A stretch of 64,000 bases of DNA, taken from positions 124,001 through 188,000 of the forward strand of contig NW_017567015.1 of the NCBI RefSeq assembly GCF_001661265.1. Reading direction: 5' to 3'. The stretch's first letter is position 1, and each line of letters starts with the position of its first letter. The DNA comes from Saitoella complicata NRRL Y-17804. Lineage: Eukaryota; Ascomycota; Saitoellomycetes; Saitoellales; Saitoellaceae. The translations under genes and the position numbers were made by a program. This document shows positions 12,046 to 21,977 of this stretch, piece by piece. The notes beneath the pieces are model-generated. The model was not told the DNA's origin. It saw nothing but the letters and a program-made list of their open reading frames with translations, and did no database searches.

Positions 12046-12512
12046 TCAAGCACCGATATTCTGATCCATCTCGTCCTTCTTATCAATCCCCTGCTGCCTC
12101 CTCTGCTGCTCGGTGACCTCCTCTTCCTCCGTCTCCGCCTTTCCAAAATCTTTCGTCTCGGCCTTCGCGAACGGAGATGCCTCGGCGGGCTTTGGCTTCG
12201 TGTCTTTGCTCAGACCCGCCATGTTGTTTTCTGGGACGAGGTCTTCGTTTGAGTAATCGGTTCCAGCGGCTTCGCCCAAGTCAATCAGCACTTTGATCCA
12301 ACAAAACAGACGGCGAGGAAGGGATTCTAACCACCTCCAAAGAGTCCAGGATCCTTTGAGGGTCCCTTTCTAGGTAGACCATTCGCGGTACCGTATGTTC
12401 CGTGGGCTGCGTCGCCGGCGGTATCGGTTGGGGTTCCTTTCTGTTCCGACTGCTTGAGGGAACCGATTTCTTTGTTGTTTGGTTCGGAGTAGGAGACGCT
12501 TGAGAATGACAT
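12046..12512 (-). CDS. Hypothetical small disordered protein (133 aa)
   Basis: I do not recognise this family. Exons 12335-12512 and 12046-12269 (65 nt intron, donor GTGGTT, acceptor GCGAAG) give 133 residues. Starts MSFSSVSYSEPNNKE. The sequence is hydrophilic, Lys/Glu/Pro/Gly-rich and without hydrophobic stretches. It has an NGLPRKGPSKDPGLFGG segment, a KDFGKAETEEEEVTEQQ acidic segment and ends DEMDQNIGA. It looks intrinsically disordered. The clean splice that restores one frame across the intron supports a real gene. It lies 267 bp downstream of another small disordered protein on the same strand. Confidence 0.6.
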
Positions 12513-12779
12513 TTTCGTTTGATCTATTGTAATTGGTAGTGTTGGCTGGGCGAAGGGTTTGGTGGTGAACTTTGACTTTATCTACGGAGGGTCGCGGGTG
12601 TTGGGGATGACATCATCGGGCGAGGAGGGTTGAGCTTATCTCTGAAGAAGAAGTCCTCGATCGGAATCACCCTATGACAACTGATAACTCATATTGTCCT
12701 ACTTCACAGTAGACCATCAAGTGCGAGTGCGAGTGCAATTGCATGTGCATCGTCTCTTGTCTTTCACGCAATCATGTTC

Positions 12780-13316
12780 TTACGCCCCAACGTCGTTCGC
12801 CGTCTCCGTCTCCCCACCATACCCCTGTGCCCTCCTCTCCGGCGGCGTCTCCCATCCTCTCTGTCCGCCTTGTGCCCCACCCTGTAACATCTGCAAATCT
12901 CTCGTGATCGCGCTCTTCGGGACCATACCGCCGTAGTCTTCGTCGTCGCCGCCCATGAGGCCGGGGGTGTTGGTGCCGGAGCCGGGGCCGGCTTCGTTGA
13001 ATATGCCGGTTTTCTTGGAATGGAGGCCGGAGTAGACATTTGTTGCGATGTACCCGTAGTTTGCGTAATCGTCGTCACCGCCGACATCGGCTTTCATTCC
13101 CTCCCTTTCCTCATCTACCTTTCTCTGCCCGTTTTCATCCAATGCTGCTTCAGGCAGCTGGCCGGATTCGCTAAGTTTCTGTGCCCAATCCTCATTTTCA
13201 TAGTTTGCAGTTGGGTCGTTGGAGGGCGAGCCGGAGCGCTTTAGAAGGAGGTGGTGCGGAGGCGTGGGATCTTTCGCAACGGAAGGCCGGCGGCGTTCAC
13301 GGGGTTGTGAAGACAT
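12780..13316 (-). CDS. Hypothetical disordered protein (178 aa)
   Basis: No family recognised. Single exon, with the ATG at 13316 giving 178 residues (MSSQPRERRRPSVAKDP). The sequence is polar. A basic N-terminus is followed by YENEDWAQKLSESGQLPEA, an acidic GGDDDYANYGYIATN, a short SGLHSKKTGIFNEAGP, then GDDEDYGGMVPKSA and a Gly/Gln-rich tail. No membrane segment or signal peptide. The NTPGL, ETPPE and RRRPSV sites look like kinase sites (inference). It has the same orientation as the 133-aa protein downstream and RFC1 upstream. Confidence 0.6.
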   Translation of the reverse strand: MSSQPRERRRPSVAKDPTPPHHLLLKRSGSPSNDPTANYENEDWAQKLSESGQLPEAALDENGQRKVDEEREGMKADVGGDDDYANYGYIATNVYSGLHSKKTGIFNEAGPGSGTNTPGLMGGDDEDYGGMVPKSAITRDLQMLQGGAQGGQRGWETPPERRAQGYGGETETANDVGA

Positions 13317-13679
13317 TTCGCTTTCCAAGGTTTATACCGGATCAAAGGCAAAGGGAGGACCGGGTTTAGGGCCTTATATAGACGTGAATGGGCGATTTCA
13401 TTTGGTGAGGTTGAGGTTGGGACATGTGATTCGGTGGGGAAACTCGTGCACCGCAATTTAGAGTTGGCATGGCATGAGATGACAGCTCTTGTCTACACAT
13501 GCCCGCTCACGGACCATGAGATCTGTTTTGAGGCCTATATCAATCAAATATGGTTATAGTTACAACTGCGATTGCAATTGACCGTATCGTAGTATACGCA
13601 TGGTGTTGGTTATACTGTAGTAATATTTCCTACGCCAAAACTGATATCCCAAAGACCCCACCTTTCCTACCTTCTATGA
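13317..13679. other. Gene-free spacer between RFC1 and the 178-aa gene
   Basis: 363 bp in same-strand order (RFC1 3' end, then the promoter of the small gene). I see no named element. Confidence 0.5.
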
Positions 13680-16600
13680 CTATTTCTTCGCAGCCTTCTT
13701 CGCCGGAGCTTTCTTCGTGGCCGGCTCCTTCTTAGCCGCTGCCTTCTTCGGCGCAGCGGCCTTCTTCCCTTTCCCAGCGGGCTTCGCCTTAACCAATGAA
13801 TCCTTACTCAGATCATCGTCATCATCCTCCGCAACTTCATCCTCGACAACCGGCGCATCATCAGCTTCCTCATCAATGACATCCAAAGAATCAGCTTCTG
13901 CTTTCCCACCACCGCCACCAACTTTGCCAGCCCCGACAGTCGAGGTAATCTTGTGGAAGGGGATGGGGTGTGAGCCGGAGTTGTACTCCCGCGTGAACTT
14001 CGATTTAGTCGCAGCCGGAATCTCTTTGAGAATCGCATCACCATCATTCGGCGGCAAGCTCAACTCCAAAATCTCGTCATAATGCTCCTTATTCAAGAAA
14101 TACTCATCCATGAGCTGAATCACATCCCCAATCGCATCCACGCCATTCTTAGCAAGCTGAACAGGCAGACGGTCGAACAAGACGGGAAGGTACGATTGTC
14201 GAATTTCGTTTCTGTCGCCTGAGGTTCGGAGACGCATGTGTGCTTGGATGTCGCGGAGGTAACGCTGCAGTTTGCCTTGTTTGGAGTTGTTGCCAAGCCA
14301 GGCAGTGAAGGAGTATCCACCCCCGAAACCGCCTGCCATTGGGTTATAGGACGACTTCCCCATTTCTGCGCGTGAGCCTGCGACGAAGGATGCGGGGCGG
14401 ACGGAGGAGAAGATTGCATGGGCGGGGAGGAGTGACCATTGTTGTTGTGGACCGTGAATCATCGCGTCGCACAAGTCACCGTCGGAGATCGAGGATGCGG
14501 CTTTCTCGACGAGTTCGAGGTGTTTGAGTTTTTGCATGCGTTGGTCCGTCTCTTTCCGTGCTGCGTCCGGCGTGGTTTTGAGGTAGTTTTCCTGCATCAT
14601 GAGAGGTGTGAACTCGAAGTCGTTGAAATAGAGTTCCATCTTGTCGTTGAGTCTTGCGGTGGAGGATTGGTGGAACATACCACCGCTCAGAAGTTTGCCA
14701 ACGATGTCCCAGGGTTTGAGGACGATGTGCTTCTCGGCACTCTTGACGGAGGATTGGGCGCTGTCGAAGTCGACGTTGGTCTTGCTGAGGCGCCAGGTTG
14801 ACATCAAGTTAATGATTTGACGCATGTCACCATTGGTGCCCGCGACGAGTTGTTCCACGACTTGTGGAGAGATTTTCAATCCCTCACGGAAAGCGATACT
14901 CATAATCCTCGACCTCAGGGCATTGACATCAGGTTTCCGGAAGGGCATCTCGAAAGAGGTGTTGTCAAGAGGCTTGAGTTTCTGGTGTTTCCGGTCATTG
15001 CAAATACAGATAATGGGAATCTTGGTACTCTTCATCAAGAGCTTCAACTGCCCAACACCACCACGGTCACCACCACTCATACCATCAATCTCATCCATGA
15101 TGAGCACGAGACGGCCCTTGTCCTTCTGAACAGCTTTGCCGTCACCGGCGAAGTATCCGTAAAGAGACGTGTTGTCCATGACGCCTGCTAAAGCCTCACG
15201 CATAAGCTTCTGGGAACGAGTGTCAGAAGCGTTGTACTCCAAAACGTCGTATCCCTCGAGCTTTGCGGCCAAGTGCGCTGCGGTAGTCTTTCCGATACCA
15301 GGAGGACCAGACATGATGACAGAGCGGAACAAACCCAATCCGTCTGGACCACCCTTCTTGAATCCTGCCTTCTCGTACTTCTGCCAGTCATGCAACCACT
15401 TCTGTAACTTATCCACGTGTCCCTTGTTTCCGCAAATGTCCTTCATCGCTGTAGGTGCGTACTTTGTCGTCCACAGGTCGGTGGTTTCAGTAGGGGAAGC
15501 CTCACCAGCAGAGTCAGACTTGACCGCTGCGGCCTCTTTTCTTGCCTTCTCCTGTTGCTCCATCTCCTTAGCAATCTCCTTGACCTTTGCCTCTTCCTTT
15601 GCCATCTTGGCCGCGTGATCCTGAGCTGCCTTGCCAGAACCTCCGTTTGCAGGCAGTCGTTTGATCAACTCGAACAGACCATATTCGTCGATAGTCTTGA
15701 TCTTATTCTTCGCAATGGTCTCCAACTTCTTAGGTCCAGCATTCTCACCAAGAACGACGTAGGAAGTCTTACTGGATGGAGCAGTAACGACCTTGCCTCC
15801 GTGACGCTTGACAAGTTCTTGACCCTCTTCGCGGGGAAGTGTTGTCAGAATGCCAGTAAAGCAGAAGGATAGACCTGCGAGACAGTTTGGCGCACCAACG
15901 GGGAGTTCGGTCGTACCGGTCGGTGCGTCGGCGGGTTTGCTGGCAGCGAAGGCATGGTAGTTGAACTTCTGGTCAGCCGGCCTGTCCGGTGGTGGAGGAG
16001 CATTCGTTAATGGAATCGAATCAAGGATAGCTTGAACCTCTGCCGATTGCTCTGCGCCCGCCAGCTCTGCCTTCTTCGTAGTAGTACGTGGCTTCTTTGC
16101 AGGAGCTGCCTTCTTCTTAGGCTCCTCATCCGACTCGGGCTCAGGCGCCTTACGCTTGGCTGCGGTTTTCTTAGGGGGTGGCTTCACATCTTCCATGTCC
16201 TCATCCTCGTCATCATCCTTGATCTCCAAGATCTCCTTGGGCGGAGCTCGTTTCTTTGGCTTTGAAACGACTTCGTCCTCAAACGCGTCGTCTTCCAAGT
16301 CGATGACCTCCTTCTTCGACTCGACCTTAGGTTGCGATTGACTGGCGGCCTTTTGGCTAGCCTCTCTCTGACTTCGCTCCTCCTCCTCTTCCAACTCACG
16401 TATCAGATTGTCGTCGTCAAACATGTTGTCATCAAAGTCGTCCTCGTCTTTTACAGCCTTCTTCGGTGCCGCTGGCTTAGTCTTACGAGCTGGGGCTGTT
16501 TTTGAGATCTTGTTGGAGCCGAAGTATGCCGAGGCATCTGTCGCTTTGAGCTCAGGCTCGGCCTTTTGGGGTTTTGGAGTAGGTTTGGCGACGGGTTTTG

Positions 16601-16871
16601 GTGACGGCTCTTCTTCCTCTTCCTCGTCCGATTCTGTAGTAACAGGTGTCAGCAAAGTTTGTTACAGACTGCTGCGTAATCCCCACCAATAACTCTCTTC
16701 TTCCGTCCCTTGCCCTTCTCCTCAGTCTTCTTTGCCGAGCTCTTTGCTGCCTATTGTTCGATCAGCCATTGTTCGCCCTCTATATGCCGCCACACGTACA
16801 GGCTTACTCACAGTCTTCTTCGCTGATGGTGGATCAGAGGACTTTCCTCCAAAATATGAGCGGATATCCAT
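13680..16871 (-). CDS. RFC1: Replication factor C large subunit
   Basis: Large subunit of the clamp loader that places PCNA at primer ends. Exons 16812-16871, 16687-16750 and 13680-16633 give 1025 residues. The N-terminus MDIRSYFGG resembles the PCNA-binding (PIP-like) motif of Rfc1. A long acidic/Lys-rich region follows. A BRCT domain (NCLAGLSFCFTGIL to EYGLFELIKRLP) is near residues 290-370. The AAA+ module has Walker A GPPGIGKTT, Walker B VLIMDEIDGM and NDRKHQKLKPL. The collar region and a Lys/Ala-rich basic tail close it. Intron 2 uses a GTGGGG donor, chosen because only it keeps the frame (RKKRV-IESDEEE). Confidence 0.96.
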
Positions 16872-16930
16872 TGCGGTGAAGAGGGACACTTCGAATGGTT
16901 CTTGCGAGCTTGAAGTTCGTGTCGTAATCT

Positions 16931-17022
16931 ACGCGCACCGGCTCCTGCAGGAAAGCGCGTTTCTAGACGAATGAGAAAACGGCGTCGTGTTGAATAAGAA
17001 ACGGCGAGGATGTCGCGCCAAA
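16931..17022. promoter_or_regulatory. ACGCGC cores and an E2F-like TTTGGCGC between RFC1 and the coiled-coil gene
   Basis: The 255-bp divergent spacer holds ACGCGC at 16931-16936, its reverse at 16955-16960, and GCGCCAAA at 17015-17022 (TTTGGCGC on the other strand). These match MBF/SBF/E2F-type G1/S cores. The sites are seen. That they act is inference from the known G1/S control of RFC genes. Confidence 0.4.
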
Positions 17023-17126
17023 GTAACTAAGGGCCGGTACTTCAAATCCTCAGTATGCACGCCGGCGCGCGGTACAATAACAGAACGACACGCATACAAC
17101 CCAGTGCATACACAACCAAGATAGCA

Positions 17127-18203
17127 ATGGCAACCTTGACTGACCGACTGGACGGCCTTCGCTTGGACTTCGACACTCGACGTAGACTCGAACAACGTCT
17201 TGATGCAGCGGAAGAACGCATTGAAGAGCTCGGGGAAACCGTCGAGAAGCTGGAGGAGGCGCTTGTATCGGAACGAACAGCGTTGATGGAGGTCGTGGAG
17301 GAGAATGCAAAGCTGCGGAATGCCCTGCGACTTCGCCGAGGGAATGCGGACATCTCAGCGCCTGCCAGTGACGGTGAGGAGCATGCATTGAGGAGACTGG
17401 AGGATCAAATATCTTTGCAAAAACGTCAATACGAATCGCTATGCTCAACATATAAGATAAAGTACCAGGATGCTGTTGACACCGCAAGACGAGAGAGAAC
17501 TCAGGCGACTGTTCGTATGGCGCATCTGCAGCTTCGCTGTGAGAAATTGGAGCAGATGCTCTCGGAGGGGTTGAAAGAGGTCATCGAAGAAAGGTGCAAA
17601 AGGAAGGAAAGCGAGAGGAGATGCAGACAGCTGGAGACAACGGTCAAGCGGGAAGTTGAAGCATTGCGAACTCAAATCAAGAAGGACGAAGACGGTGGGG
17701 AGTCGCAGAAGGAGTTTGAGAAGCTAAGGTTGGCGAATGAAACGCTACATAAGGAGACGAGTGAGCTACAGGTACAATCCATGAAGTCCTCTGAAGGATT
17801 TAATGCTCACACGATCGCACAGATACGTTCTGAGCAGGAAATGGCTCGTCTACGTGAAGAGAATGTACGATTGTCATCATCATACGCCAAGTCGGCTTCG
17901 CTCACCTCACTCTCAAAGGAGATTTCTGACCTCGGCATACGATTGAAGAAGCTCGAGCGACATGCCTTGAAGTATGCGCCTCTGGAAGGCGCACATGTGC
18001 ACGACTTATTCGAGGGCATTGAGCGTGCGAAAACTAGACTTGGCCATGCGGATGAAGCGATGCGACAGGAATCCAGATTATCAGCCGGGAAAGAGACCAG
18101 GCATGCGACGAAGAAAGAGAGAAAGGCTAGTGAAGATGTGATTGGGGCGGCGAAGGGGTCTAGGGGAAGTGAGAGAGCGCAGAGCAGGGCAAGCGTTGTC
18201 TAA
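17127..18203 (+). CDS. Coiled-coil protein, function unknown
   Basis: A 358-residue, single-exon protein. I chose the ATG at 17127; an upstream in-frame ATG at 17055 would add 24 residues that look like leader. Residues about 5-70 (DRLDGLRLDFDTRRRLEQ onward), 90-240 and 255-300 are heptad-rich coiled coil with very high Glu, Arg, Lys and Leu. The C-terminal 60 residues are basic and Ser-rich. No domain recognised. It lies head-to-head with RFC1 and shares E2F/MCB-like sites, so a cell-cycle or spindle-associated role is possible but only a guess. Confidence 0.8.
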   Translation: MATLTDRLDGLRLDFDTRRRLEQRLDAAEERIEELGETVEKLEEALVSERTALMEVVEENAKLRNALRLRRGNADISAPASDGEEHALRRLEDQISLQKRQYESLCSTYKIKYQDAVDTARRERTQATVRMAHLQLRCEKLEQMLSEGLKEVIEERCKRKESERRCRQLETTVKREVEALRTQIKKDEDGGESQKEFEKLRLANETLHKETSELQVQSMKSSEGFNAHTIAQIRSEQEMARLREENVRLSSSYAKSASLTSLSKEISDLGIRLKKLERHALKYAPLEGAHVHDLFEGIERAKTRLGHADEAMRQESRLSAGKETRHATKKERKASEDVIGAAKGSRGSERAQSRASVV

Positions 18204-18458
18204 TCGAAGTGCCACGTTGTGCAATTGCTACAGCAGATACCTATCTCATACAATCGTCTCTTTAGGTGCGATGTAGCTGACAGTTATCCTAGGCTTTATA
18301 TCCTAGTGTTATATCCTTCATGTCTTGCGAGACGAACCTTCGTTGCGCGGTGCTTCTAATTGTTATCGGTGCCCTGCATTTTGGGGTGCGTCCGGTGACA
18401 TCAGCAAACCCTCCACCAAACAAACAATTCACCGCCTCCACCACGGAGCCATCCAACA

Positions 18459-19359
18459 ATGCCCGGACCCTTCGGAGGAACATCAAATGCTCAATACATC
18501 CCTCTACAAACATTCAATCTCAGCCGCGGATCCGCGCCAGCACCACCATCGCAGGTCCACCTTACGATCCGTTTCGCTGGAACGATACCACAGCCGCCGG
18601 ATCTTAATGTGGAGTTGGTGCCGAGTGCGGTGATTAAGACTGTAAAGCAGAAGATTAGGGAGCAGAGACCGGAGTTTGGGAGGAGGAGGTTGAGGTTAAT
18701 TCATAGTGGAAGAGTATTACGGGATTCAGGATCGTTGCAGACAGAACTGCGACTTCGCTCGACGGTTGAGGAGGAGGATGATGAAGTACAAAGAGGGGCC
18801 GTGGTACATTGTTCTGTCGGCGATGAAGCAACACACGAAGAACTCGAAGCAGAAGCACGACCAGTCACCGCCGATGGGGAAGAGAGCGAAACACCAACAG
18901 GACCATCGACACTACCCCTCCCAACCGGCTTCGACAGACTCCGCAACGCAGGATTCTCAGATGCCGATATCGCCAATCTCCGTGCCCAATTCCATCGCCT
19001 GCAAGGTGGTGGGGTAGGAGATGGCGAGGACGAAGACAATGAAGCCGCACAAGCACGCGCACGAGAGATGGAGGAGAGGTGGATGGATGAGGGTGCGAAT
19101 ACCACTGCTGGAGATGCAGCGACTGCGACGGCGGAGCTTGGAGAGGGGATGTATTGGGATATGTTTAAAGGGTTGATGATTGGGTTCTTTGCGGTATTCC
19201 CACTTGAAGATCGTATGTGAACAGGGAACTGACAAAGCTTTACAGGGCGTTTTTGCAATATTTTTGTTAAGGGAGGGTGTGTTTAATCGGAGAACGCAGA
19301 TTGCGATTATCGCTGGGTTGTTGGTGAATGTGTCATTCGGGTTCTTGCGGTTGGCATGA
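18459..19359 (+). CDS. Dsc E3 ubiquitin ligase complex subunit 3-like
   Basis: Golgi Dsc complex subunit with an N-terminal ubiquitin-like domain and a membrane anchor; the complex cleaves SREBP or degrades membrane proteins in fungi. Exons 18459-19193 and 19246-19359 (52 nt intron, donor GTATTC) give 282 residues. A tempting GTATGT at 19213 would leave an intron of only 33 nt in the wrong phase. The UBL is at about 33-120 (VHLTIRFAG to GAVVHCSV, with RLRLIHSGRVLRDS). LPTGFDRLRNAGFSDADI precedes a linker. Two C-terminal membrane helices flank the splice: MFKGLMIGFFAGVFAIFLL, and AIIAGLLVNVSFGFLRLA. Confidence 0.87.
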
Positions 19360-20136
19360 TGACATCAAACAATGGACTAGGCGACGGGGACAAGAAGGAA
19401 TATCGGAGGAACAGCATCTATTCAACAAAGACACCCTAGCATGATACACCATTCATTCAATGATAAGACAACGTCCCGAGAGCAATTACGTCGCGACGAA
19501 CTCGTATGACCGATAGAAAGGTTTGTGGCCGATATGGTTTTTCCCAACCGCAAAACTCCAGGGAGCACGCACGGAAGGAGTAGGAATATAACGCCCCGTC
19601 ACCCACCCATGGAGCTCAGCCCGAAGGCGAACATCAACATGGAATGGGATCCGTCAATCGAGGGTTTGTCGACGGGATCAACACCATACAGAAGTTCCCT
19701 CTCGTCTGCGCGACCACGACACAAGGAAGTGCTCAAGCGCAGGGTGAGAAGGTGATGCATCCATCTAGCCGGTGTACCCATCTCAAGCTACGACCGAACC
19801 TCCGAGGAGGACGGCGCGGCGAGACGGGCACAAACCCATTGTGGGTTGTTGAGGATGCGCGGGTCGGGGAAGATTTATACGGGAGGGCGGGCGTGGCGTG
19901 GGAGGGGGAGTGTGGCACGGCTCTCGACTCGGTGTGAAGGTTGAAGGGTAGTGAATTAAAAGTGCTAGCAACTCAGAGGATATGGCCTTTCAGATCTTCT
20001 ACATTTCCAGATCCTATTCTTGATGTACTTTCTTTAGGAGGTGGGCTGCGCTGACCCTCCCAATTTATTGCATACTCGTGCATAACCTCCATACCGGTAA
20101 CCTCCACCGTCAAGAAAAGTTACAACCACGAACACC
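19360..20136. other. 777-bp stretch without a supported gene
   Basis: Lies between Dsc3 and bL28m, both on the + strand. A 73-codon ATG frame at 19534-19755 (MVFPNRKTPGSTHGRSRN) looks somewhat protein-like, but it has no recognisable motif and overlaps other open frames. I do not call it. The rest shows no RNA gene or repeat. Confidence 0.5.
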
Positions 20137-20736
20137 ATGTTCTCCCTTCGGTCAATATTTCCCTCGCTACGGGCCTCAAGCAGAACCGCACTCGCCGTCC
20201 AGCCCGTGCAAACCACCCAAATCCGCACCTTCAAAGGCAAGATCAACGGCCAATACGTCCCTGTCACCGGTCACTCCCTCACCTTCAAACAACAAGACCG
20301 CGGTCTTTACGGTGGCAAACACATCCAGTTTGGAAACTCCATCTCTGAATTCAAGAACAAAAACCGGAGGACATGGTTGCCAAACATCCAACGCTCAACG
20401 CTCTACTCCAAAACCCTCAACAAGAAGTTCAAGATGAAGGTTACGACGGGGTTATTGAGGACGTTGGATAAGGTAGGTGGATTGGATGCGTATGTGACGG
20501 GTTGTAAGATGGCGAGGATGAAGGAGATTGGGGTTGTGGGATGGAGGCTTAGGAATAAGATTCATAGGAAGATGTTGTCGGACCAAGTCAGGGAGAACAG
20601 CGTGGACGAGGACGGTTTGCCACCGATTCCGACGCCAAAGTTGACGCCGATTCACCAGTTGAAGACTAGGGCGCAGATTAAGGCGGAGTTGATCGAGGAG
20701 GGGTTGTTGAAGCCGAAGGAGTCTGTGGCGGCTTGA
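20137..20736 (+). CDS. MRPL24: Mitochondrial ribosomal protein bL28m
   Basis: Large-subunit mitoribosome protein of the bacterial L28 family (named Mrpl24 in yeast). Single exon, 199 residues. Presequence MFSLRSIFPSLRASSRTAL. The L28 core begins RGLYGGKHIQFGNSISE, then NRRTWLPNIQ, and ends with the KVTTGLLRTLDKVGGLDAYV helix typical of the family. The C-terminal 60 residues are an extension seen in fungal forms. Clear C-rich 5' half and G-rich 3' half. Confidence 0.93.
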   Translation: MFSLRSIFPSLRASSRTALAVQPVQTTQIRTFKGKINGQYVPVTGHSLTFKQQDRGLYGGKHIQFGNSISEFKNKNRRTWLPNIQRSTLYSKTLNKKFKMKVTTGLLRTLDKVGGLDAYVTGCKMARMKEIGVVGWRLRNKIHRKMLSDQVRENSVDEDGLPPIPTPKLTPIHQLKTRAQIKAELIEEGLLKPKESVAA

Positions 20737-21101
20737 AGGGTCAGGCGAAAACGATACATAATGGGCATTTTATCAATGGAAACAGGTCATGGTTTCAATG
20801 CATACAGGGGTTGCTTCATGAGCTGTGCTGCTTATTGACGAATTGAAGAAACTCTATTATTATCGCAAAGCCCAAAACACGCGGGCACGTCCAAACCAAC
20901 ACACCGATCCACGACAACATCATATAAAGCCTTCCAAGCCAAACACCCAGATCCACACAGTTCACCATATCACCAATAATATAGCCCGGGTAAGTGCCCG
21001 TCTTTTCTTGCCTTCCGAACGTGCTTCGTCTTTGACATTGCCCACCACCCTCCCTCCACCCCCCTAGGTAACACACACCATGTACGGCTCCGTAGCGTCC
21101 C
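20737..21101. other. Convergent 3' region, bL28m / Ykt6
   Basis: 365 bp between two stop codons. No gene, RNA or repeat seen. Confidence 0.5.
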
Positions 21102-21790
21102 CTACATAACCACACAGCAACTATTCGTCTTTTTCGCCTGCTTATAAAACATCCTACTCTGTGCACTCAACGCCTCACTCCGATCAACAAGCGTATCCAA
21201 TCTCTCTCCTCTCTCCAACACACTCTCAATCGTTTTGTGCAAGACGACTTTCGTCTCGTCGAGTTCTTGTTGGACGCGCATGATGGTATCAGCCTGTTTC
21301 GGGTCTTGGTAGCGTGCAATATAGGTGTGCAACTCCGGGAAAGGCGTTGATGGTGCAGGAGCGGATGGGTTCATGGGGTCGGATTGCCATCTGGGCTTAG
21401 GATGCCGTGTGATGAACTCGTCCAGGATTTTGTTGAGGAGGGAGTATGCCACCCGCACCGGGTATTCCTTGTCGGAAATAATCACGCCGGCGAGACCGGA
21501 GGAGTGAGCGTAGACGTGTCCGACGTAGTTGTTTCCTTCTTCGATGTCTTGGCGTTGGCCTGGGGTGGTGCGTTCTGCGATTGTTTTGGAGAAGAAGGTC
21601 ATAAATTCGCCGACTCTGCACACAAAATGTTAATACCTGCGTACACGAAGAGTGAAGGGAGGTCAAGGGGGGATTGGGGAACGTACGATCCACGCTGGAA
21701 GAATCCAAAGGAAGAGAGGTCTTCCGCGGAGGCCAACACCGTGGCGGGTTTTGACTCGTTGCGGAGGATGGAGATGGAGTAAAGCTTCAT
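21102..21790 (-). CDS. YKT6: Synaptobrevin homologue Ykt6 (R-SNARE)
   Basis: Lipid-anchored R-SNARE acting in ER-Golgi, intra-Golgi, endosome and vacuole fusion. Exons 21687-21790 and 21102-21615 (71 nt intron, donor GTACGT) give 205 residues. The longin domain begins [13 protein letters not shown] and runs to [10 protein letters not shown]. The SNARE helix [19 protein letters not shown] (central Arg in the zero layer) is followed by [15 protein letters not shown]. The tail NSCCVVM carries the CaaX Cys plus an upstream Cys for palmitoylation. The divergent neighbour 187 bp away is Rgp1, also a Golgi retrograde factor. Confidence 0.97.
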
Positions 21791-21977
21791 TGCCGTAGGG
21801 AGTAAATGCTCAGATGTTGTTGGTGTAACGTCAGAGTGGAAGCTTGGATACGCGGGCAACTGGCCGCATCACCTTGCCTCACCTCGCATCCCCATATACC
21901 AGCGCGTCCAACGTCCTCGACAGGGTGACTCCGGGGAACGAAGAGGCCAGAGCTATAGCCATTGAGAGCCCGAGCTC

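Noticed and set aside
19213-19245. GTATGT donor in Dsc3
   Set aside because: Would give a 33-nt intron and break the frame of the second membrane helix; the GTATTC donor at 19194 fits both length and phase.
19534-19755. 73-codon + frame after Dsc3
   Set aside because: No motif, overlapping frames, no transcript evidence; kept only as a remark.
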